A stretch of DNA of 25,500 bases from SLST01 sp964458555 (GCA_964458555.1 CAYWJH010000040.1:1-25500); one strand, 5' to 3'. Numbered from the stretch's first letter, positions 16,129 to 23,195 are shown. Program-made: numbers and translations. Notes: generated by a model from the letters alone, not told the origin.

Positions 16129-17226
16129 ATGCCGATCAGAGTTGCAGTCGCGGGAACCGGGATGATCGCGGACGTCGCGCATATCCCGGCGTGGAGGGCG
16201 CTCGGAGAGCGCGCGGAGATCGTGGGCGTGTTCAACCGCGGACGCGGCAAGGCGGAGGCGGTCGCGACGAAGCACGGGATCGCGCGCGTCTACGACGACC
16301 TCGAGTCGATGCTCGCCGACGCGCGACCCGACGTCGTCTGCGTCTGCACACCGAACGTATCGCACACGCCGATCGTGCGCGCCTGCCTCGAGGCCGGCGC
16401 GCACGTCGTCTGCGAGAAGCCGCTCACCACGACCCGCGCGGACGCCGCCGAGCTCTATCGGCTCGCCGAGACATCGGCCCTTCATCTCGTACCTGCGCAG
16501 ACGCTGCGCTTCGCTCCGGAGATCGAGGCGGCGCACCGGATCGCCTCCACCGGGGTACTGGGTGAGGTCTACTACGCGGAGGCGGCGGCGCTGCGCAGGC
16601 GGGGCGTTCCGACGTGGGGGACCTTTCACATCGCCGCGGAGTCCGGCGGCGGACCGCTCTTCGACCTGGGCGTGCACGCGCTCGACGCGATGCTGTGGAT
16701 CATGGGCAACCCACGCGTGGTCTCCGCCTCCGGAGCGACCTACCGCAAGCTCGCGCACCGCGACGAGGGGCTGGTCACATCGCTCGCCTCGAGCGGCGCG
16801 CCCGCGGGGGTCGATGACGCGCGACCCTTCGACCCTTCGGATTTCGACGTGGAAGACCTGGGATCGGGCTTCCTCCGGTTCGAGAACGGTGCGACGATGG
16901 TGCTGCGCGCGAGCTGGGCGGCGAACATCCCGGACGGCTTCGCGCGTCCGGTCATCGTGGGGACCGAGGCCGGGATGACGCTCGACCCGCTGTCGATCGT
17001 GGGGCGCACGGATGCCTACCAGTCGGACACGGTGCCGGTCGTGCCCGAGGCCCCGGATGTGCCGTTCCACGGGCACCATCGCCTCATGCAACATGTGGCG
17101 GCATTGATCGAAGGTCGTGACGAGCCGATCGTCCGGCCGGCGGAAGTGCTCAACGTGCTCGGTGCGCTCGAGGCGCTCTACGCGTCGGCGGCGCGCGGAG
17201 AAGAGGCGCGTGTGGACAGCGAGTAG
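16129..17226 (+). CDS. Gfo/Idh/MocA-family NAD(P)-dependent oxidoreductase
   Basis: A 365-residue dehydrogenase acting on sugars, inositols or related compounds in the cytosol. ATG 16129 follows GGGAGGA at 16113-16119. The Rossmann domain (1-120) starts RVAVAGTGMIADVAHIPAW and contains the nearly invariant CEKPLTTT (about residues 95-102). The C-terminal domain carries GGGPLFDLGVHALDAMLW, with the Asp and His pair expected at the active site. Length is normal. Neighbours do not reveal a pathway, so the substrate stays open. The gene ends just where the decayed antitoxin fragment begins. Confidence 0.93.
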   Translation: MPIRVAVAGTGMIADVAHIPAWRALGERAEIVGVFNRGRGKAEAVATKHGIARVYDDLESMLADARPDVVCVCTPNVSHTPIVRACLEAGAHVVCEKPLTTTRADAAELYRLAETSALHLVPAQTLRFAPEIEAAHRIASTGVLGEVYYAEAAALRRRGVPTWGTFHIAAESGGGPLFDLGVHALDAMLWIMGNPRVVSASGATYRKLAHRDEGLVTSLASSGAPAGVDDARPFDPSDFDVEDLGSGFLRFENGATMVLRASWAANIPDGFARPVIVGTEAGMTLDPLSIVGRTDAYQSDTVPVVPEAPDVPFHGHHRLMQHVAALIEGRDEPIVRPAEVLNVLGALEALYASAARGEEARVDSE

Positions 17227-17476
17227 GGGCGGCGAAGCGCTGCATGAACTCCTCGCTCCGCGCGGGCCGCGGAACGAAGGTGTCTCGATCGCGGAGGTGG
17301 TCCGGCGTGCCGTTGACCACTACGCAGCGTACAAGGTACCGGCTTCGCGCGAAGGGGCAATGCGCTCCCGGGCTGGGGCCGTCGTCGGACGCTATGCGTC
17401 CGGACACAGTGATACGTCCACCGATCACGACCGCCACCTCGCCGAGGCCTTCGAGACCGATGGTTCGCGGAGGTGA
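17208..17476 (+). pseudogene. Decayed ribbon-helix-helix antitoxin fragment
   Basis: The frame ending at 17476 encodes EGVSIAEVVRRAVDHYAAYK, then a middle (AVVGRYASGHSD) and an end (DRHLAEAFETDG) typical of VapB antitoxins with a C-terminal LAEAF motif. The N-terminal beta strand and a start codon with ribosome site are missing. In this frame only a GTG at 17208 inside the preceding gene is available, and the first 20 residues do not resemble an antitoxin. Probably a 5'-truncated antitoxin. Its stop overlaps the following PIN start as GTGA, showing that the pair was once normal. Confidence 0.65.
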
Positions 17477-17709
17477 CCGTCTTTCTCGACACCTCTGGAT
17501 TGTACGCGGTCTTCGACCGAGACGATGAGAACCATGAGGCCGCCGGCCACAGCTGGGAGGCGCTCCTGTCTGCCGACGTTCGCCTTGTCACGCACAACTA
17601 CGTCGTCCTCGAGCTGACGGCGTTGCTACAGCACCGCCTGGGGATGGAAGTGGTGCGCGACCTCGTCGTCGAGCTCCACGTCAGCGCGGTTGAATTGCAT
17701 TTTGGGTAG
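17473..17709 (+). pseudogene. Truncated PIN-domain toxin
   Basis: GTG 17473 starts TVFLDTSGLYAVFDRDDENHE, a clear PIN N-terminus with its first catalytic Asp, and a later Glu in VVLELTALLQHR. The homology stops near residue 68. The last residues (SAVELHFG) come from unrelated sequence, and a stop follows at 17709. The second half, with the remaining acidic residues, is gone, so the toxin should be inactive. The break falls at the left arm of the nested inverted repeat at 17697. Confidence 0.75.
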
Positions 17710-17757
17710 TACGCTTCCAAAAAAGCAGCCGTTGTGGAAGCGTCAATGCCAAAATGC
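17697..17757. repeat. Nested inverted repeat at a gene-fusion breakpoint
   Basis: Outer arms GCATTTTGG (17697-17705) and CCAAAATGC (17749-17757) and inner arms CGCTTCCA (17712-17719) and TGGAAGCG (17735-17742) are all perfect. Six unpaired bases lie on each side between them, and the loop is 15 bases. The structure lies exactly between the truncated PIN gene and the truncated ATPase tail. It could be a remnant of a small mobile element, a solo terminal repeat pair, or a structured site where the two genes recombined. Confidence 0.6.
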
Positions 17758-17989
17758 GCGCTCCGGTGTAGAGGTCGACTGCGTCGTATACGGCCCTGGG
17801 CGGTTTGAGGCGATTGAAGTGAAGAACTCCAACCGCGTCCGACCCGAGGACGAGCGAGGACTTCGGGCCTTCCTCAGCGACTACCCGGAGGCTCGCGCAA
17901 CCGTCGTCTACCGTGGCGAGCGGGCGCTCGATCGGTCGGGGATCCGCTGGATTCCGGTGGAGACCTTCGTTCGGTCGCTCGGGCCGTGA
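17740..17989 (+). pseudogene. C-terminal remnant of a DUF4143-type AAA ATPase
   Basis: The frame contains RSGVEVDCVVYGPGRFEAIEV, then KNSNRVRPEDERGLRAFLSD and WIPVETFVRSLGP. This is the nuclease-like C-terminal end of the bacterial AAA ATPases that carry a DUF4143 domain (the E-V-D and E-V-K pattern). Everything upstream, including the Walker motifs, is absent, so this is only the last 80 or so residues of a protein of about 400. It carries no credible start codon. Confidence 0.7.
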
Positions 17990-18074
17990 GATCCCAGGCA
18001 GCGATGGCATGGAGCTGTCGCATCGGGATTCCTATACCACAGGTAATCGGGTTCACCGCTGTTGTTGATCCACG

Positions 18075-18103
18075 CGTCCTGAAGTACTCTGGTAGGCGGA
18101 GAG
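18075..18103 (+). promoter_or_regulatory. Weak promoter and ribosome site ahead of mntA
   Basis: Just upstream of the nucleotidyltransferase gene there is a TTGTTG (18062-18067), a 17-base spacer and TACTCT (18085-18090), each only a partial consensus match. It is followed by the ribosome-binding sequence GGCGGAGAG (18095-18103). The remaining bases from 17990 to 18107 show nothing recognisable. Confidence 0.3.
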
Positions 18104-18107
18104 TCCC

Positions 18108-18413
18108 ATGGGCGTGGAAACCGCAACGATCCCCGACAAGTTTCGTGCTGATCTGAACCGTGCTGTAGCGGTACTGCGCGATCATGGCGCGAAGGAGATA
18201 TACGTATTTGGCTCGACGGTCGAGCGATCCGACGGCGTCGAGCCCAATGATCTCGACATCGCCGTGTCGGGGCTACCACCGCGTCCGTTTCTCCATGCGT
18301 ATGGGATACTGCTGGGAGAACTCGAATGCCCGTTCGACCTCGTCGATTTGGATTCAGACGGTTGGCTAAGCCGTCGACTGCGCGAGCGGGGCCACCTTGA
18401 ACGAGTCGCCTGA
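18108..18413 (+). CDS. mntA: MntA-type nucleotidyltransferase antitoxin
   Basis: A 101-residue minimal nucleotidyltransferase. The signature G35-S36 in IYVFGSTVERS is followed, after a short loop, by the metal-binding pair D48 and D50 in NDLDIAV. In HepT/MntA modules this enzyme adds AMP residues to the HEPN toxin and thereby silences it. The partner overlaps by 17 bases and belongs to that toxin family, which supports the call. Base composition is lower in GC than in the surrounding metabolic genes. Confidence 0.82.
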   Translation: MGVETATIPDKFRADLNRAVAVLRDHGAKEIYVFGSTVERSDGVEPNDLDIAVSGLPPRPFLHAYGILLGELECPFDLVDLDSDGWLSRRLRERGHLERVA

Positions 18414-18888
18414 ACCGAGACGGCGGATCGAGGACGAGCTGGAGCAGCTGGAGGCCGAGGTCGCCGGAGTTCGACCACTACTTGAGACACTGGCCCACCG
18501 CGAACCCGACGATATAGAAATGCGTGCAGCCGCCCTGACTCTGCATGGATTCTACAACGGCGTCGAAGGGGTTCTCCTTACCATCGCGAAGCGTTTTGAC
18601 CGACAGATCCCTGGTGGAACTCGTTGGCATCGACATTTGCTCGACCAGATGAAAACGGCCACTGAGCTGCGTTCTGCGGTCATCGGTGAGCAGGAGTACG
18701 ACATGCTGGTCGAGTATCTGAGTTTCCGGCACATGGTCCGTCACAGCTATCCGGGAACGCTCAGGTGGGAGCGCTTTCGGGAGGTCGCGCTGAGTCTGAG
18801 CGATTCGCATCGACGGATCGATCACTGTATCCGGCGATTTCTGGAGTCGATATCGGACAACGGAAACGGTGGCCTCACAGACAGTTAG
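18397..18888 (+). CDS. hepT: HepT-type HEPN ribonuclease toxin
   Basis: A 163-residue all-helical protein. The HEPN catalytic motif R-x4-H-x-Y is present as R111-HMVR-H116-S-Y118 near the end of the third long helix. In characterised HepT proteins the Arg and His cut RNA, and the Tyr is the residue that MntA AMPylates. The start used is TTG 18397, inside the mntA end; the first in-frame ATG would remove about 40 residues of the first helix. Complete and apparently functional. It converges with the tetR-like gene 16 bases away. Confidence 0.82.
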   Translation: MNESPEPRRRIEDELEQLEAEVAGVRPLLETLAHREPDDIEMRAAALTLHGFYNGVEGVLLTIAKRFDRQIPGGTRWHRHLLDQMKTATELRSAVIGEQEYDMLVEYLSFRHMVRHSYPGTLRWERFREVALSLSDSHRRIDHCIRRFLESISDNGNGGLTDS

Positions 18889-18904
18889 CCAAGGTCCGGA
18901 TCTG

Positions 18905-19483
18905 TCAGCCGTACGCGCCGAGAATCAGCTCGTGCGCGCGGTCTATGTTCTCGCGGCATCGCTCGAGCGTCGTGCCGTGGCGCTCGTCGAGCCAGGAGAG
19001 GATGAGCCCGTTGACGAGGACGAAGAAGAGGTAGGCGTCCCGGCGCAGCTGCGGCTCGAGCTCGGTGGGCAGCGCCCCCTTCACGAGGTCGACACCGCTC
19101 GTGTAGAGGCTCGAGACGCGAGGGTCGCGGGTGAGCTCGCTCGCGGTGCCGCCGAACATGAAGCGGTAGATCCGCGTGTGGTCGCGGGCGAACTCGACGA
19201 GTTGGTCGGCGACGATCCGGAGGACGCAGCCGGGCGCGGCACAGCGCTCCAGCTGCGGCTCGGCGAGCGGCAGGAAGCGCTCGTTGAACCGCGCGAAGCC
19301 GAGCCCGATCACACGCTTGAGGAGCTCCTCGCGGTCGAAGTAGTTGTAGAGCGTCATGTGCGAGACGTGAAGCCGCGCGGCGAGTCGTCGCGTTGAGAAG
19401 CGGTCGTAGCCGTCCTCGTCGATCAGCGCGTATGCGTGTTCGACGATGGCAGCGGGGTCATCGATCGCGCGCTCGCGTCCCAT
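18905..19483 (-). CDS. TetR-family transcriptional regulator
   Basis: A 192-residue repressor-type protein. The N-terminal helix-turn-helix (residues about 10-55) reads AYALIDEDGYDRFSTRRLA followed by RLHVSHMTLYNYF, the standard TetR pattern. The helical C-terminal ligand domain (about 70-190) is unassigned. ATG 19483 has TACAAT six bases upstream (19495-19490) and no Shine-Dalgarno. It lies 74 bases downstream of the flavoprotein reductase gene on the same strand, with a hairpin and its own promoter between. It may control that gene or itself; this is inference. Confidence 0.9.
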   Translation of the reverse strand: MGRERAIDDPAAIVEHAYALIDEDGYDRFSTRRLAARLHVSHMTLYNYFDREELLKRVIGLGFARFNERFLPLAEPQLERCAAPGCVLRIVADQLVEFARDHTRIYRFMFGGTASELTRDPRVSSLYTSGVDLVKGALPTELEPQLRRDAYLFFVLVNGLILSWLDERHGTTLERCRENIDRAHELILGAYG

Positions 19484-19506
19484 GAGGCGATTGTAACGGA
19501 GGGGCG

Positions 19507-19532
19507 GGTCGGGGGAAACCGTGCCCCCGACC
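19507..19532. promoter_or_regulatory. Perfect GC-rich inverted repeat upstream of the tetR-like gene
   Basis: GGTCGGGGG (19507-19515) and CCCCCGACC (19524-19532) form perfect 9-base arms around an 8-base loop. It lies between the flavoprotein stop and the TetR start, over the expected -35 region of the TetR promoter. There is no T-run on either strand, so a TetR operator is at least as likely as a terminator. Confidence 0.5.
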
Positions 19533-19557
19533 GTGGGCCCTCCTTACGAGTCGTAGT

Positions 19558-21075
19558 TCAGAGGCCGATCTGTTCGTCGGCGGCGAACCGGCCCGCCTCC
19601 ATGCCGAATACCAGCGGTGGCGTGTTGCCCGAGCCGCCCGCGTAGCCGAAGCCGCCCCACTGCGCGGTCCCCTGCACCTCGCCCGCTGCGTAGAGACCCG
19701 GGATGGGCTCGTCGGTTTCGCGCGAGATAACCTGCATACGCGTGTTCGTCTTCACCCCGCCTTGCGTCATGAAGATCGTCCCGTACGCCTTCACCCCGTA
19801 GTAGGGTGGCGTGGACACGGGGTAGTTCTCTCCCTTGCCGAAGTCGGGGTCGACGCCGGCCTCCGCGTTGCGGTTGACCTGCTCGATCGTCGCGACGAGC
19901 GACTCGACCGGGAGATCGAACTCAGCGGCGAGCTCTTCGATCGTGTCGGCCTTCTTCACGCCGAAGTCCTGCTCGACCCAGTTCTCGAAGTCGCGGATCG
20001 GAACCCCGCCGTTGCGTTCGATCGCCGCCGTGTCGAAGACGATGATCGTCGTCTGCTCGGGGATCTCGTCGAGCGCGGTCTCGCGCGGGTCCTCGTCGTC
20101 GTCGTCCTCGTCGATGAACCGGTTGCCGTTCAGGTCGACCCACACGTCGCCCTTCCACCGGTCGGCGAAGCCGCTCGTGAGCGTCCCGAAGCTCGCGCGC
20201 TTCGTATCCTCTTCGGCGATTGCGCCGAAGTACGCGACGAGGTAGTCCATGTTGACGAGCTTCGCTCCGACCTCTTCGGCCATGAGGATCCCGTCGCCCT
20301 GCGCGTGCGGCATCGTAACCGAGCGCAGCTCCTCGTACTTCGGCATGCGACGCGCGATGAGGTCGAAGTTGCTGCCGTACCCGCCGGTCGCGAGGATGAC
20401 CGCTCGTCCACGGTACTCGGCGGTACCGTCCTCGCCCTCGACGACGACGCCCGCGATCCGGTCGTTCTCGACGATCAGGCTCGTGACCTCGGTCGACTTG
20501 AGCACGGTCACGTTCTCCTTGTACGGCTGCATCTCCTGCTGAAGGACCCTGCAGAACTCGAAGGCCGAGTTCTTCTCCGGCGTGTACGTGCGCGGCACCG
20601 AGTACGGGCTGTGAACCGGGTCGATGAAGGGGCTGCGCTCGCTCGGCTCGAGTCCGTGGTCGACGAACCACTCCCAGACCTCGGTCGCCTTCGTCGCGTA
20701 GAGCCGCAGCAGATCCTGGTCGGCCCTGCCCTTACCAATGCGGTTCACGTCCTCGATGAAGAGCTCCACCGAGTCCTCGATCCCCTTCTCCTCCTGGAGC
20801 CGCGTCTCGGCGGCGCTGTAGGTGCCGGTCGCGATCACAGCGCTCCCACCGAGCTCTTGGTTCTTCTCGATCCAGATCACGCTCGCGCCCTCGGCGAGCG
20901 CACCGTACGCCGCAGCGTGACCGGCGAGCCCCGAACCGACGACGATCACCGGCTCCCCGGCGGTGTCGCCGCCGGAGCCCGCGGTCTGCGTCGATTCATC
21001 CTGCCCACAACCGGCGAACAGGAGCACGACGGCCAGAAGCGCGGTCGCGAGAACCGTCTTCGTTGTGATATTCAT
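19558..21075 (-). CDS. Lipid-anchored FAD-dependent reductase (fumarate reductase/KstD-like flavoprotein)
   Basis: A 505-residue exported flavoprotein. The signal peptide ends in lipobox LLFAGC (C23), so it is lipid-anchored outside the inner membrane. FAD binding: VIVVGSGLAGHAAAYGALAEG (GSGLAG at 47-52), IWIEKNQELGGSA, and the closing LYAAGEVQ (about 461-468). The architecture matches the fumarate/urocanate reductase flavoprotein family, but no haem or FMN-binding domain is present. The C-terminal active-site loop, normally HG-x-NR-x-GG, reads TAQWGGFGYAGGSGNT here, so fumarate itself is unlikely. An acidic stretch EDDDDEDPRE (about residue 330) is unusual. Start ATG 21075 with GGGAGGA at 21087-21081. 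Electron donor and substrate are unknown. Confidence 0.85.
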   Translation of the reverse strand: MNITTKTVLATALLAVVLLFAGCGQDESTQTAGSGGDTAGEPVIVVGSGLAGHAAAYGALAEGASVIWIEKNQELGGSAVIATGTYSAAETRLQEEKGIEDSVELFIEDVNRIGKGRADQDLLRLYATKATEVWEWFVDHGLEPSERSPFIDPVHSPYSVPRTYTPEKNSAFEFCRVLQQEMQPYKENVTVLKSTEVTSLIVENDRIAGVVVEGEDGTAEYRGRAVILATGGYGSNFDLIARRMPKYEELRSVTMPHAQGDGILMAEEVGAKLVNMDYLVAYFGAIAEEDTKRASFGTLTSGFADRWKGDVWVDLNGNRFIDEDDDDEDPRETALDEIPEQTTIIVFDTAAIERNGGVPIRDFENWVEQDFGVKKADTIEELAAEFDLPVESLVATIEQVNRNAEAGVDPDFGKGENYPVSTPPYYGVKAYGTIFMTQGGVKTNTRMQVISRETDEPIPGLYAAGEVQGTAQWGGFGYAGGSGNTPPLVFGMEAGRFAADEQIGL

Positions 21076-21096
21076 AGCAATCCTCCCGGATTTAGA

Positions 21097-21137
21097 TTTA
21101 CACCGTAAAGTATAAATCGATAATAAAAGAACGTAAA
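21097..21137 (-). promoter_or_regulatory. Promoter and palindrome ahead of the flavoprotein gene
   Basis: On the minus strand: TTTACG (21137-21132), a 17-base spacer and TATACT (21114-21109). The 13-base palindrome TTTAC-ACC-GTAAA (21097-21109) overlaps the expected transcription start. The heptamer CTTTACG occurs twice, at the -35 and just after the -10. These features suggest a regulator-binding site, possibly for the adjacent AraC- or TetR-type proteins. Confidence 0.6.
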
Positions 21138-21146
21138 GAGGCGTCC

Positions 21147-21904
21147 CTATGTTTGCTCGTTCCGCCCGGGAACCGTGCTCAGGTACTGCCACGGCGTGAG
21201 CCCGGTCAATTCCTTGAAGACACGGTTGAACGTGCTCTTGGAGGGAAACCCGGCATCGAGCGCGAGGTCGAGGATGCTGCGCCCGTCGCTCGCGGCGGCG
21301 GCGCAGAAATGATCTACGCGGTGCCGGTTTACGATTCGCCGGAACGACTCGCCGTAGACGTGGTTGACCGCTGCCGAGAGCGAGTTCGGGTGGGCGACGA
21401 GCGCGTGCGCACGAGCCGGGAGGCGCGCCCAAAGGCGACGCGCGCGGCGAGCGCGAGGTACACCGCGTTGAGCATCACCTTGACCGCGTTGAGCGCCACC
21501 ATTCGCGCGGGCGGAGCACCGGCAAGGATCGACTCGACGAGCTCTGCGTGAGCGGCCGGCGAACGGACCACGACCCCCAGGCCCGTGGTCGCGACGCCGA
21601 GTGCGTAGGGCAACAGATGAAGCCAGACGAATCGCGGACGCGAGCCCGAGGAGACCTCGCGCGTGTACCACCAGAGCAGCGGCCCGAAGAGAAAGGGGAG
21701 CGTCGTGGTGACAGGCAGGAGCCACGGATGGTCGAGAAGCGCCGCGGCGTTCCACATCGGGATCGTCCCCAGCCGCAGCGAGAAGCCGAAGAGCGGAAGC
21801 GCGAGCGGAAGGTTCGCCGAGGTGCGAAACCGGACAGCGATGAGAACGCAGAGGAGAAGTCCCTGGACAGCCCCGAGCGCGGCGAGAAAGGCGAGGAGAG
21901 GCAC
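21147..21904 (-). pseudogene. Membrane AraC-type regulator, broken by deletion/frameshift
   Basis: From GTG 21904 one frame encodes about five membrane helices (LLAFLAALGAVQGLLLCVLIAV to LNAVKVMLNAVYLALAARVAF). From about 21430 a second frame encodes the C-terminal AraC helix-turn-helix (HPNSLSAAVNHVYGESFRRIVN, split here for reference, then LALDAGFPSKSTFNRVFKEL and GLTPWQYL), ending at the stop 21147. Relatives with this build have about seven helices, a linker and the first DNA-binding helix between these parts. So both a frame change and an internal loss seem to have occurred near 21405-21440. It could also be an assembly error. If intact it would be a membrane-bound regulator of the adjacent flavoprotein gene. 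Confidence 0.7.
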
Positions 21905-21919
21905 GCCTCAGTATAGCGA

Positions 21920-21937
21920 CCGCAAGGGCCCCTGCGG
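21920..21937. promoter_or_regulatory. Near-perfect palindrome upstream of the araC-type gene
   Basis: CCGCAAGGG and CCCCTGCGG are adjacent and differ from a perfect palindrome at one position. It covers the spacer and -35 region of a possible promoter whose -10 TATACT (21915-21910) lies five bases from the GTG start. It may be an operator, or a weak terminator for the lipoprotein gene ending at 21954. Confidence 0.35.
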
Positions 21938-21953
21938 CTCACACCTGTATAGA

Positions 21954-22832
21954 CTAACCCTCCTCGGGGGGCACGAACTCCACGAAGTCCTCGTAGCGCG
22001 TCGGCATGTTTTTGTCGCCGTACTGCCAGTATTCGACGGACGCGACCTTGTATATGAGATCGTCCTCGCCCGGGCCACCGTCGGTTCCACCACCATCTGG
22101 GTCGATGAACATGTAGACGTCGTACTCGCCTTCCGGGTCACCGGTCCAGTCTTCGGGCGCGTTCACCGCTCCGAAGAGCTGTGCGACGGCGCTCGCCGAG
22201 CCGCCCTCGGCGATTTCATCCGCACCGCTTGCCAGCGGGTTGTCCTCAGGCGTTCCGCCGGGCTCCCACACCCCGAAGAAGAACGACTTACCCGCGTGTT
22301 CCTGCGCACCGGAGACCGACGCGGTCAGCCTCCCTTCGGTCGCCACGTACGCGTCGAAGTCTGCGAAGTCGACCGGGACGGTCGTGCCCCCATCCACGGC
22401 GACCGTCTTCGGGTAGGGGTTGAGAACCCGGTCCATGGGGACGTCTCCCTCGGAATGCGTGTAGATGTAGAGGTCGTAGTTGCCACCGGTCGCCGTCCAC
22501 TCGTCGCCGGCAGGAGTCCAGTCTGCCTGGACCTCATCGGTCAGGACGAACTCCGCGCTCCCGTCTGTTATCGTCGCGTACCCCGCGCCCACGACGTAAT
22601 CGGTCATGTCGATAATCCACTCACCCGCTTCGTACGCATAGGCAAGCAACGTGTCGCCGTCGGCCTCGCCCGCACCGGAGAGCGACACGGTCACGGTCTC
22701 GTTCAAAATCGGGGTGTCATCCACTTCCTCGGTCTCTCCGTCCTCCGGGGTAAGCCCGGCACCGAAGCAGCCGATCAGGGCGGCGGGCACGAGAGCGACG
22801 CAGATCGAACCCAAGAGACGCAACATCTTCAT
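21954..22832 (-). CDS. Hypothetical lipoprotein with two related beta-rich modules
   Basis: A 292-residue exported lipoprotein: signal peptide with lipobox AALIGC (C22), ATG 22832 with AGGAGGG upstream. The mature part has two related modules (about 45-160 and 168-288). Each begins with a similar strand pair (VTVSLSGAGEADG and LTASVSGAQEHAG, followed by YEAG/WEPG). Each also contains an aromatic-rich NYDLYIY or EYDVYMF strand. The composition is very acidic, with many Asp, Gly and Glu. No catalytic motif was recognised. Probably a surface or periplasmic binding or structural lipoprotein; the family is unknown to me. Confidence 0.82.
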   Translation of the reverse strand: MKMLRLLGSICVALVPAALIGCFGAGLTPEDGETEEVDDTPILNETVTVSLSGAGEADGDTLLAYAYEAGEWIIDMTDYVVGAGYATITDGSAEFVLTDEVQADWTPAGDEWTATGGNYDLYIYTHSEGDVPMDRVLNPYPKTVAVDGGTTVPVDFADFDAYVATEGRLTASVSGAQEHAGKSFFFGVWEPGGTPEDNPLASGADEIAEGGSASAVAQLFGAVNAPEDWTGDPEGEYDVYMFIDPDGGGTDGGPGEDDLIYKVASVEYWQYGDKNMPTRYEDFVEFVPPEEG

Positions 22833-22856
22833 GATTCCCTCCTGGGGCAGACATAT

Positions 22857-22882
22857 CTGATCCTATCACTACCACGGATCAG
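22857..22882. promoter_or_regulatory. Inverted repeat in the lipoprotein promoter region
   Basis: CTGATCC (22857-22863) and GGATCAG (22876-22882) are perfect arms separated by 12 bases. On the minus strand this spans a possible extended -10 (TGA-TAGGAT) 32 or so bases before the lipoprotein ATG, with TTGCCT further upstream. Best read as a candidate operator. Confidence 0.45.
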
Positions 22883-22890
22883 GCAATCGG

Positions 22891-22916
22891 GCGTCCCACT
22901 ATGTGAAGTGGGACGC
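22891..22916. repeat. Strong hairpin, perfect 10-base arms
   Basis: GCGTCCCACT (22891-22900) and AGTGGGACGC (22907-22916) pair perfectly around the 6-base loop ATGTGA. No T-run follows on either strand. It lies just upstream of the lipoprotein promoter region; it could be a bidirectional structural terminator or a protein-binding site. Confidence 0.6.
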
Positions 22917-23195
22917 GCTACGATCCGAATCGGTTGCCTGTCGGCGTGCAATTGGTCTCCTGCGTTCAGGGGAGGAAGCCTCCGTTGCTGGAGTTCGTGC
23001 GAACACGGTCTTCGTAAGCGGGTCGCGGCGGATTGGGAGGATCACGCTTGCGGAGAGACGGATACCAGACCCGGCTTACCGCGGCTGGCTCATCTCCGAG
23101 GAGCGAGCTCGAGCTGCGCCATCTCCGCGATGTCGACGTCGGGCAGGTCGATTATCGTCCGTCGAGCGGCGTCGACACCGCAGATTGCAGCGCGC

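Larger units (their letters stand above)
22833..23195. other. Gene-free stretch with two inverted repeats
   Basis: About 360 bases without a convincing gene. The part next to the lipoprotein gene holds two perfect inverted repeats (listed separately). The rest, 22920-23195, has only doubtful open frames: a 103-residue plus-strand frame at 22903-23214 starting inside the hairpin loop, and minus-strand scraps such as TIIDLPDVDIAEMAQLELA. These may be remains of a lost gene, but neither looks like a known family. Confidence 0.5.

Noticed and set aside
19507..19532. Hairpin as a classical intrinsic terminator
   Set aside because: No run of T follows on either strand, so it is listed as a possible regulatory site.
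19762..21108. 448-residue plus-strand frame
   Set aside because: Antisense to the flavoprotein; rich in Arg, Val and Asp with no recognisable motif.
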